From Salinivibrio sharmensis (GTDB taxonomy: Bacteria > Pseudomonadota > Gammaproteobacteria > Enterobacterales > Vibrionaceae), in contig NZ_MUFC01000021.1 in NCBI RefSeq assembly GCF_001995985.1, positions 3,753 to 42,472 of the forward strand: 38,720 nucleotides of DNA, given 5' to 3'. The notes beneath the pieces are model-generated. The model was not told the DNA's origin. It made no database searches and saw only the letters and a list, made by a program, of their open reading frames with translations. The stretch's first letter is position 1, and each line of letters opens with the position of its first letter. The position numbers and the translations under genes were made by a program. This document shows, one piece after another, positions 8,766 through 18,201 of this stretch.

Positions 8766-10484
8766 ATGTCACTGCTAGAAGTAAATAACCTACGAATTGA
8801 GTATCCGTCTCGCCATGGCGTTCATGCTGCTGTGACGTCGTTGTCATTAACGATTGAGCGCGGTGAGATTGTTGGCGTGGTGGGTGAGTCTGGAGCGGGT
8901 AAGTCAACGGTGGGTAATGCCGTGATTGATTTGCTCAGCCCGCCAGGGCGCATTGCCAGTGGCGATGTGTACCTTGATGGTAAAAAAATATCGGGCCTTA
9001 GCCCTAATCAAATGCGCAAAGTGCGTGGCGACAAAATCGGGTTTATCTTTCAAGACCCGATGACCTCCCTGAACCCGCTGTTTACGGTCGAGCAACAGCT
9101 GACCGAAACCATTTTGACTAATTTGAATGTCACGCAGCAACAGGCTTATCAGCGCGCGCTTAATTTAATGGAGCAGGTGGGGATCCCAGAGCCAGAGCTG
9201 CGCATCAAACAATACCCTCACCAATTCTCTGGTGGGATGCGCCAGCGCGTGGTGATCGCGGTCGCACTGGCTGGTGAGCCAGATTTAATCATTGCCGATG
9301 AGCCGACCACGGCGCTGGATGTGTCTATCCAAGATCAGATTCTTAACCTCATCCGCGACTTATGCCAAAAGAAAAATGTCGGCTGTATGCTGGTCACCCA
9401 TGATATGGGCGTCGTCGCCAACGTGACTGACCGTGTTGCGGTGATGTATCGTGGTGATTTGGTTGAGCTGGGCACCACCCAGCAAGTGTTAGGTGAGCCT
9501 CAGCATCCTTACACGCAAAGTCTTATTTCAGCGGTGCCACGCTCTGACATAAAGTTAGACCGCTTCCCGTTGGTCAATTACATCGAAGAAGCCGGTGAAA
9601 CTCTAGAGCTTGATGTCAAGAACCACTGGCTGGGACAAAGCCAAGATCAGCGCGCTTACAGTGGGCCCTTGCTGCAGGTGAAAGATGTGTCTTTGCGCTT
9701 TATTACTAAAGATTCTCTCTTTGCCAGCCGTCGCGAATACGTCCAAGCCTCGGATCATGTGAGCTTTGACGTGGTTGAAGGGGAAACTTTTGGCCTTGTC
9801 GGTGAGTCAGGCTCAGGCAAATCGACTATTGCACGGGCGATCACCGGGCTTTATCCGCCTAATACGGGGCAAATCATCTTTGAAGACATTGATCTGACCG
9901 CGATTAAAAGCGAACGCGCCCGGCGCCCAATCCGTCGCCAGATGCAGATGGTGTTTCAAAACCCGTATTCGTCCATGAACCCGCGGATGAAAATCTATGA
10001 CATTATCGCTGAGCCGATTCGCTTTCACCGTTTAGCCGAGGGTGAGTCACAAATCCGCCAAATCGTCGGCGATTTACTCGATCACGTTGGCCTGGGTCGC
10101 GGAGCGGGGATTAAATATCCGCACGAGTTCTCTGGAGGACAACGTCAGCGCATATCAATTGCTCGTGCATTGGCGACGCGCCCGCGGTTGCTGATTTGCG
10201 ATGAGCCGACATCCGCGCTGGATGTGTCGGTACAAGCACAGATTTTGAACCTGCTTAAAGATCTGCAGGACGAGCTCAATCTCACCATGTTGTTTATCAG
10301 TCATGATTTGCCGGTGATTCGACAAATGTGTGACCGTATTGGTGTGATGCGCAAAGGCCAGCTGTTAGAAGTGGCGCCGACAGAGCAACTGTTTACTAAC
10401 CCACAACACGAATATAGCCGTCAGCTTATCTCATTGATGCCAGAGTTTAAGGGAATGAGCACGGAAGGTTTGCAACCGGCATAG
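8766..10484 (+). CDS. Peptide-type ABC importer, fused double ATP-binding protein
   Basis: ATPase of a DppDF/OppDF-type importer in which both ATP-binding subunits are joined in one 572-residue chain, as in GsiA and YejF. Domain 1 (about 1-260): Walker [10 protein letters not shown], signature FSGGMRQRV, Walker [15 protein letters not shown]. Domain 2 (about 300-560): Walker [10 protein letters not shown], signature [15 protein letters not shown], Walker [15 protein letters not shown]. Each domain is followed by the oligopeptide-transporter C-terminal region ([16 protein letters not shown] and [15 protein letters not shown]). It is the first gene of the operon, with binding protein and two permeases behind it. 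The start ATG is preceded by AAGGATGAAAA, a modest ribosome site. The substrate, probably peptides or a peptide-like compound, is not readable from the sequence. Confidence 0.95.
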   Translation: MSLLEVNNLRIEYPSRHGVHAAVTSLSLTIERGEIVGVVGESGAGKSTVGNAVIDLLSPPGRIASGDVYLDGKKISGLSPNQMRKVRGDKIGFIFQDPMTSLNPLFTVEQQLTETILTNLNVTQQQAYQRALNLMEQVGIPEPELRIKQYPHQFSGGMRQRVVIAVALAGEPDLIIADEPTTALDVSIQDQILNLIRDLCQKKNVGCMLVTHDMGVVANVTDRVAVMYRGDLVELGTTQQVLGEPQHPYTQSLISAVPRSDIKLDRFPLVNYIEEAGETLELDVKNHWLGQSQDQRAYSGPLLQVKDVSLRFITKDSLFASRREYVQASDHVSFDVVEGETFGLVGESGSGKSTIARAITGLYPPNTGQIIFEDIDLTAIKSERARRPIRRQMQMVFQNPYSSMNPRMKIYDIIAEPIRFHRLAEGESQIRQIVGDLLDHVGLGRGAGIKYPHEFSGGQRQRISIARALATRPRLLICDEPTSALDVSVQAQILNLLKDLQDELNLTMLFISHDLPVIRQMCDRIGVMRKGQLLEVAPTEQLFTNPQHEYSRQLISLMPEFKGMSTEGLQPA

Positions 10485-10498
10485 CACGCTATGTCGAC

Positions 10499-10552
10499 GC
10501 GGCAATGCGCCGCACCTCATCCATGATGCAAACACAGCAGGGGGCAACCCCC
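10499..10552 (+). terminator. Two hairpins between ATPase and binding-protein genes
   Basis: GCGGC-AATGC-GCCGC (10499-10513) and GGGGG-CAA-CCCCC (10540-10552). Neither is followed by a T-run, so they are more likely RNA-stabilising or attenuating stems than full terminators. They precede the binding-protein gene, which in such operons is made in excess. Confidence 0.45.
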
Positions 10553-10573
10553 TACGCATAAAGGAGCTATGCA

Positions 10574-12127
10574 ATGAAAACAATGAAGAGCAAGATTGCC
10601 GTGGCGCTTATGGCCGCCGGCCTGAGCTTTAGTGCCGCGGCTGCGGATATCACCGTCGCGTATGATGCGGATCCGGTCTCACTGGACCCTCATGAGCAGC
10701 TTTCCGGTGGTACGCTACAGCTATCACACATGGTCTTCGACCCCTTGGTCCGTTTTACCCAAGAAATGGACTTTGAGCCACGTCTCGCGACGTCTTGGGA
10801 GCGTATCGATAATGAAACCGTGCGTTTCAATCTTCGCGAAGGCGTGACGTTCCATTCCGGTAACGCGTTTACTGCTGACGATGTCGTCTGGACCTTTGAC
10901 CGCTTGAAATCATCACCAGATTTTAAAGGGATTTTCACCCCCATCGTTGACATCAAAAAAGTCGACGAGCACACCGTTGATGTGGTCACAGACGGTACCT
11001 ACCCGCTGGTAGAGAACGTCATGACCTACGTGTTCCCGATGGACAGCAAGTTCTACAGCGGTAAAACAGAAGACGGCCGTGATAAGTCTGAGCTGAAGAA
11101 AAATGGCTCAACCTATGCGTCAACACACCTGTCAGGTACAGGCCCTTATGTGGTCGACGAGCGTGAACAAGGCGTGGTTGTAGAGTTTGACCGTAATGAG
11201 AATTACTGGGACAAAGACAGTGAAGGCAACGTGGATAACATCACACTGCGTCCGATCAAAGAAGATGCCACCCGTGTTGCAGCACTGCTGTCTGGTGACG
11301 TCGATATGATTGCCCCTGTCTCGCCAAACGATTATCGCCGTATCGAACGTGCCGACGAGCTGCAGCTGGTTACCATGCCAGGGACGCGCGTGATCACCTT
11401 CCAAATGAATCAGAGCGTGGTGGATGAGTTTAAAGATCCACGTGTCCGTCAAGCGGTGGCTTATGCGGTCAACAATGAAGGTATTGCGCAGAAGATCATG
11501 AAAGGGGCGGCCACGCCAGCGAGCCAGCAAAGCCCGGTTGGTTACGCAGGCTATAACGCAGATTTAGAGCCGCGTTATGACCTGGCGAAAGCGAAAAAGC
11601 TGATGGAAGAGGCCGGTTACCCTGATGGCTTCTCGATCACCATGATTGCGCCCAACAACCGTTATGTGAACGATGAAAAAATCGCTCAAGCGGTGGCGGC
11701 AATGATGGCGAAAATTGGTATTAAGGTTGATTTGCAAACCATGCCAAAAGCGCAGTACTGGCCTGAGTTCGATAAGTGCGAAGCCGGCATGCAGATGATT
11801 GGCTGGCACCCAGATACAGAAGATTCTGCCAACTTCACTGAGTTCCTCACCATGACCCGTGACGCTGACACAGGTAAGGGCCAATACAACTGTGGTCACT
11901 ACTCGAACAGCGAAGTGGATAAGCTGGTGATGGAAGCCAACTCAGAAACGGATCTGGAAAAGCGTAGTGCCATGCTGCAAAAGGTTGAGAAGATCCTGTA
12001 TGACGAAGCGGCCTTCTTACCTTTGCACTGGCAAGACCCATCATGGGCAGCCAAAAATAACGTTAACATCGAGCCGATCGTTAACGGTATGAACTTCCCT
12101 TACTTCGGCGATCTAGTGGTCGAGTAA
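10574..12127 (+). CDS. Periplasmic substrate-binding protein of the ABC importer
   Basis: Extracytoplasmic solute-binding protein family 5 (DppA/OppA/GsiB type), 517 residues. The signal peptide covers about residues 1-23 (SKIAVALMAAGLSFSAAA, cleavage before ADITVAYD). No lipobox, so it is free in the periplasm. Family marks: DADPVSLDPHEQLSGGT near the mature N-terminus, the conserved LATSWERID and VTFHSGNAFTADDVVWTFDR segments, and the GHYSNSEVDKLVMEA region near the end. A strong ribosome site AAGGAG lies 7 nt before the ATG. It lies between the ATPase and permease genes and is followed by a stem-loop, so it can be expressed above its partners. The ligand is unknown; dipeptides, oligopeptides and glutathione are all possible in this family. 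Confidence 0.95.
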   Translation: MKTMKSKIAVALMAAGLSFSAAAADITVAYDADPVSLDPHEQLSGGTLQLSHMVFDPLVRFTQEMDFEPRLATSWERIDNETVRFNLREGVTFHSGNAFTADDVVWTFDRLKSSPDFKGIFTPIVDIKKVDEHTVDVVTDGTYPLVENVMTYVFPMDSKFYSGKTEDGRDKSELKKNGSTYASTHLSGTGPYVVDEREQGVVVEFDRNENYWDKDSEGNVDNITLRPIKEDATRVAALLSGDVDMIAPVSPNDYRRIERADELQLVTMPGTRVITFQMNQSVVDEFKDPRVRQAVAYAVNNEGIAQKIMKGAATPASQQSPVGYAGYNADLEPRYDLAKAKKLMEEAGYPDGFSITMIAPNNRYVNDEKIAQAVAAMMAKIGIKVDLQTMPKAQYWPEFDKCEAGMQMIGWHPDTEDSANFTEFLTMTRDADTGKGQYNCGHYSNSEVDKLVMEANSETDLEKRSAMLQKVEKILYDEAAFLPLHWQDPSWAAKNNVNIEPIVNGMNFPYFGDLVVE

Positions 12128-12139
12128 TGGACTAAAACA

Positions 12140-12160
12140 GGGCCCCAACCACTGGGGCCC
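12140..12160 (+). terminator. Stem-loop after the binding-protein gene
   Basis: GGGCCCC-AACCACT-GGGGCCC: a 7-bp all-GC stem between the binding protein and the first permease, without a T-run. A stable intercistronic stem of this kind usually protects the upstream message from 3' decay and lowers downstream expression. Confidence 0.5.
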
Positions 12161-12188
12161 CTGATTATCCAATCGCTTAGAGGCACAC

Positions 12189-13166
12189 ATGGTAACGTTT
12201 TTAGTCAAACGTCTGGTACAGGCACTGATTGTGATGTTTGTCATCAGTCTGGTGGCGTTTGCTATCCAAGACAACCTCGGCGACCCCTTGCGGGAGCTGG
12301 TGGGGCAATCAGTATCAGAAGCAGAGCGTGATGCGCTGCGTGATGAAATGGGGCTTAACGATCCCTTCTTGACCAAATATACCCGCTTTGTAGGCAAGGC
12401 CCTACAAGGGGATTTAGGCAATTCGTATTTCTTTAAGCGTCCAGTGGTGGACGTCATTTTAGATAAATTGGTGGCAACGCTAGAACTCGTGGCGGGGGCG
12501 GCCCTGATCATTGTCGTGGTGTCGATACCACTCGGCGTGTACTCGGCGATTCACCCCAATAGCATTCTCACCAAGATAATCATGGGCTTTAGCATCGTGG
12601 GTATTTCGATACCTGTCTTCTTAACCGCGATCATGCTCATGTATGTCTTCTCGATTGAATTAGGCTGGTTGCCTTCCTATGGACGCGGAGAAACCGCCAA
12701 TTGGCTCGGTTGGGAGTCCGGCTTTTTCACCCTGGATGGTTTAGCACACTTGGTGCTGCCTTCGGTGTCACTGGCGTCCATCATGTTGCCTTTGTTTATT
12801 CGCTTGGTGCGCTCTGAAATGCTGGAAGCGTTAGGTACTGAGTATGTGAAATTTGCACGTGCTAAAGGGTTACCCGAAAACAAAGTTTATTATCAACACG
12901 CGTTGAAAAACACCATGCTGCCGGTGGTAACGGTTGGCGGGGTGCAAATCGGTACCATGATTGCGTATACCATTTTGACCGAGACTGTCTTCCAGTGGCC
13001 GGGGACGGGCTTTTTGTTCCTTGAAGCGATTAACCGAGTAGATACGCCGTTGATTACCGCTTACGTGATTTTCGTCGGGCTTATCTTTGTGGTGACTAAT
13101 ACCATTGTCGATCTGCTTTATGGCTTGATTAACCCAACGGTTAACTTAACCGGCAAGGAGGCGTAA
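12189..13166 (+). CDS. ABC importer permease, DppB/OppB type
   Basis: First inner-membrane subunit of the importer, 325 residues. The N-terminal membrane segment (about 9-29) is followed by a large periplasmic loop with LRDEMGLNDPFLTKYTRFVGKALQGDLGNSYF, typical of DppB. Then come five further hydrophobic segments. The cytoplasmic EAA loop that contacts the ATPase is EYVKFARAKGLPENKVYYQH. AGAGG lies 6 nt before the ATG. Three bases separate its stop from the next permease start, so the two permeases are translationally coupled. Confidence 0.95.
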   Translation: MVTFLVKRLVQALIVMFVISLVAFAIQDNLGDPLRELVGQSVSEAERDALRDEMGLNDPFLTKYTRFVGKALQGDLGNSYFFKRPVVDVILDKLVATLELVAGAALIIVVVSIPLGVYSAIHPNSILTKIIMGFSIVGISIPVFLTAIMLMYVFSIELGWLPSYGRGETANWLGWESGFFTLDGLAHLVLPSVSLASIMLPLFIRLVRSEMLEALGTEYVKFARAKGLPENKVYYQHALKNTMLPVVTVGGVQIGTMIAYTILTETVFQWPGTGFLFLEAINRVDTPLITAYVIFVGLIFVVTNTIVDLLYGLINPTVNLTGKEA

Positions 13167-13169
13167 GCG

Positions 13170-14108
13170 ATGACACAAACGAATACGACACCAAGTCGCT
13201 GGCAGCGCTTCTTAGACTCGGATTTCTTTTATCACTTCAAGCGCGATAAAGTAGCGATCGCAAGTTTCACCATTTTTATGGTGTTCTTATTGCTGGCGCT
13301 CTTTGCGCCCTTAGTGTCCCCGACCAATCCCTATGATTTAATGGCGATTGATATCATGGACTCTGAGATCCCGCCCGTCTGGATGGAGTGGAGCGATCCG
13401 CGCTTTTTGCTCGGTACTGATAACCAAGGGCGAGATATTTTGTCGACCATTATTTATGGTCTGCGTATATCTTTGACCATTGGTTTGTGTGCCGTCGGCC
13501 TACAGTTGATTCTGGGGACAGTGATTGGATTAAGTGCCGGCTATTTTGGTGGCCGCATTGATAGCTTTTTTATGCGTATCGCCGATATTCAGCTGTCTTT
13601 CTCGACCATGATGGTCGCTATCATTGTTTCAGCGATTTTTAAGGCCAGCTTTGGCAGTGAGTTTTACAGCCAATATGCCATTTTAATGCTGGTGGTGATT
13701 ATCGGGATTGCCGAGTGGCCACAGTATGCCCGAACCATTCGTGCGTCTGTCCTGGCAGAAAAGAAAAAGGAATATGTAGAAGCGGCGCGGGTGATGGGTT
13801 TCCGCTCGCCTCGGATCATGTTCCGTCACATTCTTCCCAACTGCTTGTCGCCCATTTTGGTCATTTCGACCGTGCAGGTGGCTAACGCAATCATGTCGGA
13901 AGCGGCACTGTCTTTCCTAGGGCTGGGGATGCCTGTCGATCAGCCATCATTGGGCTCGTTGATCAGTATCGGTTTTAACTACATTTTCTCAGGGGCATGG
14001 TGGATCACTGCTTTCCCTGGCATCGTGTTGGTTTTACTGGTACTGGTGATCAACTTGCTCGGCGACTGGTTGCGGGATGTCTTTAACCCCAAAATCTACA
14101 AAGGGTAA
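13170..14108 (+). CDS. ABC importer permease, DppC/OppC type
   Basis: Second membrane subunit, 312 residues. The N-terminal region FYHFKRDKVAIASFTIFMVF is typical of DppC proteins, followed by HPL-like FLLGTDNQGRDILSTIIYGLRISL and six membrane segments in all. The EAA loop is EYVEAARVMGFRSPRIMFRH. The ribosome site AAGGAG lies within the end of the preceding permease gene. Last gene of the operon, closed by a strong terminator. Confidence 0.95.
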   Translation: MTQTNTTPSRWQRFLDSDFFYHFKRDKVAIASFTIFMVFLLLALFAPLVSPTNPYDLMAIDIMDSEIPPVWMEWSDPRFLLGTDNQGRDILSTIIYGLRISLTIGLCAVGLQLILGTVIGLSAGYFGGRIDSFFMRIADIQLSFSTMMVAIIVSAIFKASFGSEFYSQYAILMLVVIIGIAEWPQYARTIRASVLAEKKKEYVEAARVMGFRSPRIMFRHILPNCLSPILVISTVQVANAIMSEAALSFLGLGMPVDQPSLGSLISIGFNYIFSGAWWITAFPGIVLVLLVLVINLLGDWLRDVFNPKIYKG

Positions 14109-14113
14109 GGAAA

Positions 14114-14140
14114 ATGGCTGCGAATGCAGCCATTTTTTTG
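14114..14140 (+). terminator. Rho-independent terminator of the ABC importer operon
   Basis: AATGGCTGC and GCAGCCATT form a 9-bp stem with loop GAAT, followed by a run of seven T. It begins only five bases after the last stop codon. Confidence 0.93.
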
Positions 14141-14230
14141 ATAGCTGTCTGACAGCTTGGTGATCAGTGGCTTGAGTCGATGTGTCTCTTTGCTTAAGCT
14201 GAGCAGATTAGATTATCAAGGGAGCGACTC

Positions 14231-15028
14231 ATGGGGCGGTGGCGAGGTTTGGCTGTCAGTGTGGTAGCAATGTGGGCAATCAGTGCGCCAGTGCGCGCAG
14301 AACAGAGCCCTTGCGCCATTGTTGACCGCCAGCAAGGCTGGCCAATCATTGGCGAGACATGTGATATCGGACAAGGGTTGTGGGGCAACCAAGCTCCGGA
14401 TCCGCAGAGCACGGCGTTTTGGGTGCAATGCGGTGCCACGCAAGGCGTGCCATCACGTCAATTTTATCAGTCTCTGCGTCAAGGCTTGCCGGACTTACCG
14501 TTTCAAGTACAGGTGCGAGAAGGTCGAGGGCGCTGCTTGATTGGTCCTTACCCTAACTTGGACGTGGCCCAGTTGGTGCTAAAGCGGGTTCGTCAATTTG
14601 GACCCACCAAGCAGGCGGTGTTAAGACAAACTCGTCAGCCATTGTCTCAACCGGCCGTGATCCGCTTGCCGCCGCTATCACAAACGACATCGCCTTCGCA
14701 CAATGGCGAGAAGTCGACGTCGATGGAGACAGCGATCACCTTGAGCCATTTTGGTTTACCTGAACCAGAAGCTGGCGATAAGCAATATACCGAAAAATCC
14801 ATGAGTTGGTTACGTGTCCCTTATGCGCAGGCGGCGCCCCGTTGTCAACGCGAAGGGATGGTGTTGGCCTCCCAGCAGGAGTTGGTGCAAGTGGCAAAAG
14901 CAACGGATCAGCTCCCCATGCGCTTACCGTACTGGGTGCAAGGTGCCAAGGGGGTAGATGCTCGAAGTGGCAAAGTGGTGACACGTAACGCCGATGCGGC
15001 GCTCAATGTCCTGTGTAAAAAGCGGTAG
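14231..15028 (+). CDS. Exported SPOR-domain protein with an unassigned C-terminal domain
   Basis: 265 residues. A signal peptide covers about 1-23 (LAVSVVAMWAISAPVRA). Residues about 60-124 look like a SPOR domain, which binds septal peptidoglycan lacking stem peptides: FWVQCGATQGVPSRQFYQSLRQG through VREGRGRCLIGPYPNLDVAQLVLKRVR. A Pro/Thr/Ser-rich linker (about 130-170) leads to a C-terminal block (about 183-265) with PRCQREGMVLASQQELVQVAK, LPYWVQGAKG and a final LNVLCKK; its two Cys could form a disulfide. I do not recognise that block as a named domain. The start is supported by AAGGGAG 8 nt upstream. A single-gene unit between two terminators. A cell-envelope or division role is inference from the SPOR domain. 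Confidence 0.85.
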   Translation: MGRWRGLAVSVVAMWAISAPVRAEQSPCAIVDRQQGWPIIGETCDIGQGLWGNQAPDPQSTAFWVQCGATQGVPSRQFYQSLRQGLPDLPFQVQVREGRGRCLIGPYPNLDVAQLVLKRVRQFGPTKQAVLRQTRQPLSQPAVIRLPPLSQTTSPSHNGEKSTSMETAITLSHFGLPEPEAGDKQYTEKSMSWLRVPYAQAAPRCQREGMVLASQQELVQVAKATDQLPMRLPYWVQGAKGVDARSGKVVTRNADAALNVLCKKR

Positions 15029-15047
15029 TCGCTATCCGCATAATAAG

Positions 15048-15073
15048 ACGCCCCGCAGTGCGGGGCGTTTTTT
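15048..15073 (+). terminator. Rho-independent terminator after the SPOR gene
   Basis: ACGCCCCGC-AGT-GCGGGGCGT, a perfect 9-bp stem followed by six T. It lies between convergent genes; on the minus strand it is a stem without a good T-run and may partly stop the hem operon transcript. Confidence 0.93.
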
Positions 15074-15120
15074 CTCATTCGAAGGCAATTGACTGACTGC
15101 CTTTTCGGCTGGCGGAAATA

Positions 15121-16317
15121 CTATGCCGCGGGAGGTTGTTCAGGCAGCGCTAACTTCAGTGCAGTACGTGAGACATCACTGGCCGCTTTACCCTGATCAA
15201 GCTTATCCAACACATCCGCCAAATACGCATAGTCGGTGACGTCGGCACGATACTCCAGGGCTTTCTCAAAGTGGCTGCGCGCATCTTGCCATTTTCCCGA
15301 CTGCATAAGCAGTTGCCCAAGGGCGCTGTGAAGTACAGGGTTGCGGCTATCCTGCGTGAGCAACTCTTCCAGCATCACCACAGCAGGGTAGTTATCTGGC
15401 AAGTTTAGCGTCGGGATTAGGGCAATCAAGCGATCATCGGTGCGCTTTTTCAAGGCCTCGCGTAGCAGAATGTAGGCTTCTGAGTCTGCATTACGTGCTG
15501 CCAGATGCTTGACTAACCCAGCTAATAACGAAGGCTGGTTGCGTTTGGCTTTTGGTAATTGGTTCCAATGCGTTAGCAGACCTTCTGTCCCTTGTTGACT
15601 GGCAACATGCGCCATCACGCCCAGCTCGGCACGCTCGTGCAGAGCATTAAACTGGTCGCTATCGAGTAACTGGGCTTTTTTCAACGTAGGTAGTAGGTTA
15701 AGAAGCGCTGACCAATCTTCCAGTTGGATATAGGTTTCTTTAAGCAGCGACAGCATCACCGGGTTACGCGGGTGCTGGCGTTTAATCGCACGCAACGAAG
15801 CGAGGGCTTCCTCGTGCTGACCGCTTTGGCTATGGAGCTGGGCACGTGTCAGGGCGAGAGCCAAGCTATTGGCATTCAGATCAGCGGCTTGCTGCAGGTA
15901 TTGGTCGCGAGCCTGCAGGTTTTGTCGTTGTTGTGCCGCCTCAGCGGCCGCCAATAGGTTGTGCATGGGGGCATCACTATGTGCGCGCGCTTTGGCGAGA
16001 AGTTTTTCGGCTTTTTTCCACTCCCCTTCACGTAACTTCATTAAGCCGGTTTGGGTTTGTTGGCGCGCTTTACGTTGTTTGCGCCCCGAGAGCCAGCCTG
16101 TTGCGGTACTACTGATGGATAGCAGTTTTCTCAGTAACCATTCAAGCACCCAGAGGGCGGCAATTAAAATGCCAATCAGCACTAGCAAGGTAGTGACACT
16201 CATTTCCAGTGTCTGCTCGGCAGCAGAAATCAGCACATAACCTTGTTGCCCGGCCAGTTGCGGGCCCACCACCAGTCCGGCCGCCAACACAAGGACAAGT
16301 AACAGCAATCTAATCAT
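15121..16317 (-). CDS. hemY: HemY, TPR-containing inner-membrane protein of the hem operon
   Basis: 398 residues, the same length as E. coli HemY. This gammaproteobacterial HemY is not the protoporphyrinogen oxidase of the same name in Gram-positive bacteria; its function remains poorly defined. Two N-terminal membrane segments (about 1-22 and 41-64) are followed by a basic stretch (GRKQRKARQ) and tetratricopeptide repeats, for example EGEWKKAEKLLAKARAH and GKWQDARSHFEKALEY. The ATG overlaps the hemX stop by 4 bp (ATGA), so translation is coupled. Last gene of hemCDXY. Confidence 0.95.
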   Translation of the reverse strand: MIRLLLLVLVLAAGLVVGPQLAGQQGYVLISAAEQTLEMSVTTLLVLIGILIAALWVLEWLLRKLLSISSTATGWLSGRKQRKARQQTQTGLMKLREGEWKKAEKLLAKARAHSDAPMHNLLAAAEAAQQRQNLQARDQYLQQAADLNANSLALALTRAQLHSQSGQHEEALASLRAIKRQHPRNPVMLSLLKETYIQLEDWSALLNLLPTLKKAQLLDSDQFNALHERAELGVMAHVASQQGTEGLLTHWNQLPKAKRNQPSLLAGLVKHLAARNADSEAYILLREALKKRTDDRLIALIPTLNLPDNYPAVVMLEELLTQDSRNPVLHSALGQLLMQSGKWQDARSHFEKALEYRADVTDYAYLADVLDKLDQGKAASDVSRTALKLALPEQPPAA

Positions 16318-17444
16318 GATTGGCCTCCTGTCAGCGGTGCAATGTCTCGGCGCAGTCGGGTGTCGATCTCATCACTGACCAGCGATTGGCTTTTTAGCTT
16401 TTGCGGCATATCGACGCCGATGGTTTGTTGATTTAAATCGTCAAGTTGCTCAACAAAGCGGCGCGTGGCATTGGCATCTTGATTATAAAAGCGCAGCGCC
16501 CAGTCTTTGGCCATGCCTAGTGCTTCATGGTATAAGGCATCGTTTCCTTGATAGACCGCACGCATCGCTTGATCGAGCTTGTTCTTGAGGTTTTCTTGCA
16601 GGTAATAACTTTGGGTGGGTGATAACAGCGGTACTACATTACCGTCGCGTTTTCGGTAAGTAATAAAGTTATCGACAAAGTCGGTAACCGACGTGGTGAG
16701 GTTGTGCTTCCAGTCATTGACGGATTCAGACACCACGGGTTTTTCCACTTCTTCAGCTTCTGGGATCACGGCGCTGGCAAGCGGGAGATTTTCAACCCGT
16801 TGCTGCATGCTGGTTAAGCGCAAGACAATCCCATCTCTATCGACGCGCTTCACGGCTTTTAATGCGGTGATATCGTCAGCCATTGCCTGACGAATAGGCA
16901 TTAAGGACGGGTCGTTAAGCTGAGCAATGCGATGATCGGCCGCTTCCATCAGCGCCGTAGCGCTTTGGGCATCGTGTTCAAGCCAAATTTTACGTCCTGC
17001 CATCCGGATCAGGTAATCGGCTTCAGCCAATAACCAGTCGTTAGGGCGTCGACCTTTCACTTCCGCCACGGCTTTTTGCAAGCTGGCGAGACTACTGTCT
17101 TGTTGGTTTAAACGTGTTTGGGTGGTGTCTTTCAGTTGTTCACGCGCTTTTTCTGCGGCTTGTTGTTGTTGGTTAAGGTCTTGCTCAAGGCGTGAAATGT
17201 GCGATTGTTGCGCGGCGACGGTGTTTTGTAGCACGGTCGCTTGCTGGTGACCATGGTAAAACACCCAGCCACTGGAGCCGAGGGCCAAGGCGATGGCGAT
17301 AGCGCCGAGTAATATGCCGCCACGTCCCCCCGATGAGGTTTTGCTGGCTTTTTCAGGCGCCGACGCATCTGTGGCGTGGGCCTTGGGTGAAGATGGCGTG
17401 TTGGCCTGGCGTTGTTTGGTGTCGGTATTTTTGTTGTCAGTCAT
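16314..17444 (-). CDS. hemX: HemX, membrane-anchored coiled-coil protein of the hem operon
   Basis: 376 residues. The N-terminal 40 or so are Lys/Ser/Thr-rich and cytoplasmic, followed by one membrane segment (about 45-65, ILLGAIAIALALGSSGWVFY). Then comes a Gln/Leu-rich coiled coil (about 72-130, with DLNQQQQAAEKAREQL) and a conserved periplasmic C-terminal region (PNDWLLAEADYLIRMAGRK, LSPTQSYYLQENLKNKLDQA). It was once called a uroporphyrinogen methyltransferase, but no SAM-binding motif is visible here and the biochemical role is unsettled. It overlaps the end of hemD by 8 bp and hemY by 4 bp. Confidence 0.94.
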   Translation of the reverse strand: MTDNKNTDTKQRQANTPSSPKAHATDASAPEKASKTSSGGRGGILLGAIAIALALGSSGWVFYHGHQQATVLQNTVAAQQSHISRLEQDLNQQQQAAEKAREQLKDTTQTRLNQQDSSLASLQKAVAEVKGRRPNDWLLAEADYLIRMAGRKIWLEHDAQSATALMEAADHRIAQLNDPSLMPIRQAMADDITALKAVKRVDRDGIVLRLTSMQQRVENLPLASAVIPEAEEVEKPVVSESVNDWKHNLTTSVTDFVDNFITYRKRDGNVVPLLSPTQSYYLQENLKNKLDQAMRAVYQGNDALYHEALGMAKDWALRFYNQDANATRRFVEQLDDLNQQTIGVDMPQKLKSQSLVSDEIDTRLRRDIAPLTGGQS

Positions 17445-18201
17445 CCGAAAGTCCCGTTTTACTTAACCTGAGCAGCGTGTTGACCAGTGCATCATTGGCC
17501 ACGCTGTCAACGGTCGTAATCGTGTCAAAACCCAGCGCAGTGGCTTGATCTTGAATCCTTTTACTGGGCACCAGTATACGGCATTGGCGCAGCCAGTGCT
17601 GTTCGCTCAGTGTGATAAGTTGATCAAAGTAGGCTAATTGTTGGCCACTGGTGACCACTACTGTCGTTATCGTGTGTTTAGGCCAGCTTACTACTTGCGA
17701 TATTAAAGGCTCAATGGCCCATTGTCGCCGATAGGTCTCGCAATAGTGAACTTGCGCGCCTCGCGCCTGCAACGTTTGCCCCATCATATCGCGTCCGCTT
17801 TCCCCGCGCAGGATCACCACCTGCGCGTCAGTCACGTCAGAGAAAAGGGGGAGTGAGAGCATGCCCTCGCTGTCTTCTCGGTGCGGCAACTGTACTGACT
17901 GCTTTGACACCGCGCGCCATTCGCTCGCCGTACGCTGCCCCACCGCGACATAGCCGCTATTGTTTGGCCATGACACGCCTTTTTGCTGTAAGGCGTGATG
18001 GGCGAATGCCACGGCGCGTGGGCTCACGGCGACCAGGATACTGCCGGTAGGCAGGGAGGGGAGCAAAGTCGCGAGGGTGGGCAAGTCTCGCCCCGGCGCA
18101 AAACTTAACAGTGGACAGGGGATCGCGGACAGCCCTTGCTGTGCCAGCTGATCGACTAACTGACTGCAGTCTGGTTCGGGGCGAACAACAACAATGGTCA
18201 T
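17437..18201 (-). CDS. hemD: Uroporphyrinogen-III synthase
   Basis: Closes and inverts ring D of hydroxymethylbilane to form uroporphyrinogen III, the branch point to haem, sirohaem and cobalamin. 254 residues, close to the usual 246-260. The family is poorly conserved, but the start [19 protein letters not shown], the internal [12 protein letters not shown] and [12 protein letters not shown] segments, and [15 protein letters not shown] fit. Position also supports the call: it follows hemC with a 4-bp ATGA overlap and precedes hemX. The enzyme is cytoplasmic. Confidence 0.93.
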   Translation of the reverse strand: MTIVVVRPEPDCSQLVDQLAQQGLSAIPCPLLSFAPGRDLPTLATLLPSLPTGSILVAVSPRAVAFAHHALQQKGVSWPNNSGYVAVGQRTASEWRAVSKQSVQLPHREDSEGMLSLPLFSDVTDAQVVILRGESGRDMMGQTLQARGAQVHYCETYRRQWAIEPLISQVVSWPKHTITTVVVTSGQQLAYFDQLITLSEQHWLRQCRILVPSKRIQDQATALGFDTITTVDSVANDALVNTLLRLSKTGLSDD

